From NCBI GenBank assembly GCA_013314795.1, contig JABUEZ010000119.1:1-6628 (forward strand): a DNA stretch of 6,628 nt. Reading direction: 5' to 3'. Source of the DNA: Candidatus Profundicultor aquiphilus (lineage in GTDB: Bacteria > Atribacterota > Atribacteria > Atribacterales > Caldatribacteriaceae). Both the position numbers and the translations under genes were made by a program. The stretch's first letter is position 1, and each line of letters begins with the position of its first letter. The notes beneath the pieces are model-generated. The model was not told the DNA's origin and did not search any database. It worked only from the letters and a program-made list of their open reading frames with translations. This document shows positions 5,955-6,628 of the stretch, in pieces.

Positions 5955-6375
5955 TGTTCATTCCCTTCTCGCGGTCATTCTCGATCTTTTTCAAAAGGCG
6001 TCCCAGCACTCCATTGATAAATTTTCCCGATTCTTCGGTTCCGTAACGCTTTCCCAGCTCCACCGCCTCATTGATCGCCACGGTCACCGGGATTTCCGGG
6101 AGGAAAAGAATTTCATAAGTCGCGATGCGCAGGATATTGCGATCCACGCTTGCCAGGCGCGCCAGCGACCATCCCTCGATACTCTCAGCCAGAGCCCGGT
6201 CCACTTCTTCCAGTTTCTCTTCCAGACCCTTCGTCAACTGCAGAAAAAAAGATATGGTTTTCTCATCCCAGACCCGGGGGATTTTAATGAGCGGAAGAAT
6301 CTCACCCACCTTTTTCCCCCGCAGGTCTTTCTGAAAAAGTATGCGAAAAGCGACTTCCCGCGCTTGCGTTCTCAC
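5944..6375 (-). CDS. nusB: Transcription antitermination factor NusB
   Basis: NusB pairs with S10 (NusE) to bind boxA RNA in rRNA operons and promotes antitermination. The 143-residue all-helical protein is full length. Family landmarks are RTQAREVAFRILFQKD at the N-terminus, LARLASVDRNILRIATYEI (71-89), IPVTVAINEAVELGKRYG (95-112) and FINGVLGRLL (119-128). The start is a GTG at 6375, preceded by AGGGA (6386-6382) with a six-base spacer. That ribosome binding site overlaps the stop codon of the Asp23 gene, and only 9 bases separate the two genes. The last codons contain the ispA start. An Asp23-family gene immediately before nusB is a common Firmicutes arrangement, which supports both calls. 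Confidence 0.96.
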   Translation of the reverse strand: MRTQAREVAFRILFQKDLRGKKVGEILPLIKIPRVWDEKTISFFLQLTKGLEEKLEEVDRALAESIEGWSLARLASVDRNILRIATYEILFLPEIPVTVAINEAVELGKRYGTEESGKFINGVLGRLLKKIENDREKGMNNGH

Positions 6376-6384
6376 CGTATTTCC

Positions 6385-6628
6385 CTACTCCGGGATCTTA
6401 AGAAAAGGGGTACGGTCTATTTTCCGAGAATCAAACCCCTGAACATAAATATTGATCTGACCCACTCTGATGCCGGTCTGTTTTTCAACGGTTTCTTTGA
6501 GATTCCTCTGGAGTTCCCAGGCCACTTCCGGAACCCGCCTTTCCAGGCTGAAGACGAGAAAAAGATTCAGGGTGATCAATCCCTTACGCGCCTCAATCCG
6601 GATGCTCTCATCCCGATCCTTCTCCAGA
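6385..6628 (-). CDS. Asp23/Gls24 family protein (partial, 5' end outside window)
   Basis: The reading frame is open from the TAG stop at 6387-6385 to the edge of the window, giving 81 C-terminal residues; the true start lies beyond 6628. The sequence has the Asp23/Gls24 layout: a strand-like LITLNLFLVFSLERRVPEVA, a helix WELQRNLKETVEKQTGIRV, and the closing strand QINIYVQGFD. A TTG at 6579 could be taken as a start, but it falls within the first strand of the domain and the frame continues upstream without a stop (residues RIEARKG precede it), so I reject it. The family includes envelope-associated, alkaline-shock and cell-envelope stress proteins of Gram-positive bacteria. In many Firmicutes an Asp23 gene sits directly upstream of nusB, as here. 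Its role in this organism is not determined by the fragment. Confidence 0.88.
   Translation of the reverse strand, partial: LEKDRDESIRIEARKGLITLNLFLVFSLERRVPEVAWELQRNLKETVEKQTGIRVGQINIYVQGFDSRKIDRTPFLKIPE

Noticed and set aside
6577..6579. TTG as the start of a 64-residue Asp23-like protein.
   Set aside because: The frame stays open to the window edge, and the TTG falls inside the conserved first strand of the domain.
1..6628. A possible defence island, prophage or other mobile system.
   Set aside because: Every gene but one is a recognised core or metabolic family, all share one strand and tight spacing, and there are no repeats, integrases, tRNAs or transposase remnants.

Overview
The window is one uninterrupted run of ten genes, all on the minus strand and so read from position 6628 down to 1. 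It is ordinary chromosomal housekeeping sequence from an anaerobic bacterium. In transcription order the genes are: the C-terminal end of an Asp23/Gls24-family protein, nusB, ispA, tlyA, a small membrane-anchored PD-(D/E)XK-like protein, nadK, recN, a P-loop ATPase, a 2[4Fe-4S] ferredoxin-type subunit, and the N-terminal part of a VorB-type 2-oxoacid:ferredoxin oxidoreductase alpha subunit. The Asp23 and vorB genes are cut by the window ends. I see no tRNA, rRNA, CRISPR array, insertion sequence, convincing terminator or internal promoter. No gap between genes exceeds about 10 bases, and most junctions overlap.

Layout: positions 3700-6628 resemble the conserved Firmicutes-type block asp23 - nusB - ispA - tlyA - nadK - recN, which covers transcription antitermination, isoprenoid precursors, rRNA methylation, NADP supply and recombination repair. 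The usual xseA/xseB (between nusB and ispA), dxs (between ispA and tlyA) and argR (between nadK and recN) are absent. A membrane-anchored nuclease-fold protein sits between tlyA and nadK instead. Positions 1-1179 are an energy-metabolism module: a P-loop ATPase of the kind found beside 2-oxoacid:ferredoxin oxidoreductases, then the ferredoxin and alpha subunits. The beta and gamma subunits are expected beyond position 1. This module is fused to the end of recN with a 14-base overlap.

Organism: the ferredoxin-dependent 2-oxoacid oxidoreductase implies an anaerobe. The gene order and the Asp23 protein suggest a Firmicutes-like or deep-branching anaerobic lineage (for example Clostridia, Synergistota or Atribacterota). 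GC content looks near one half by eye. This placement is inference, and I cannot name a genus.

The two least understood proteins, and the best candidates for new biology, are the membrane-anchored PD-(D/E)XK protein (3705-4223) and the P-loop ATPase (478-1179). Everything else is a recognisable, apparently intact family member.
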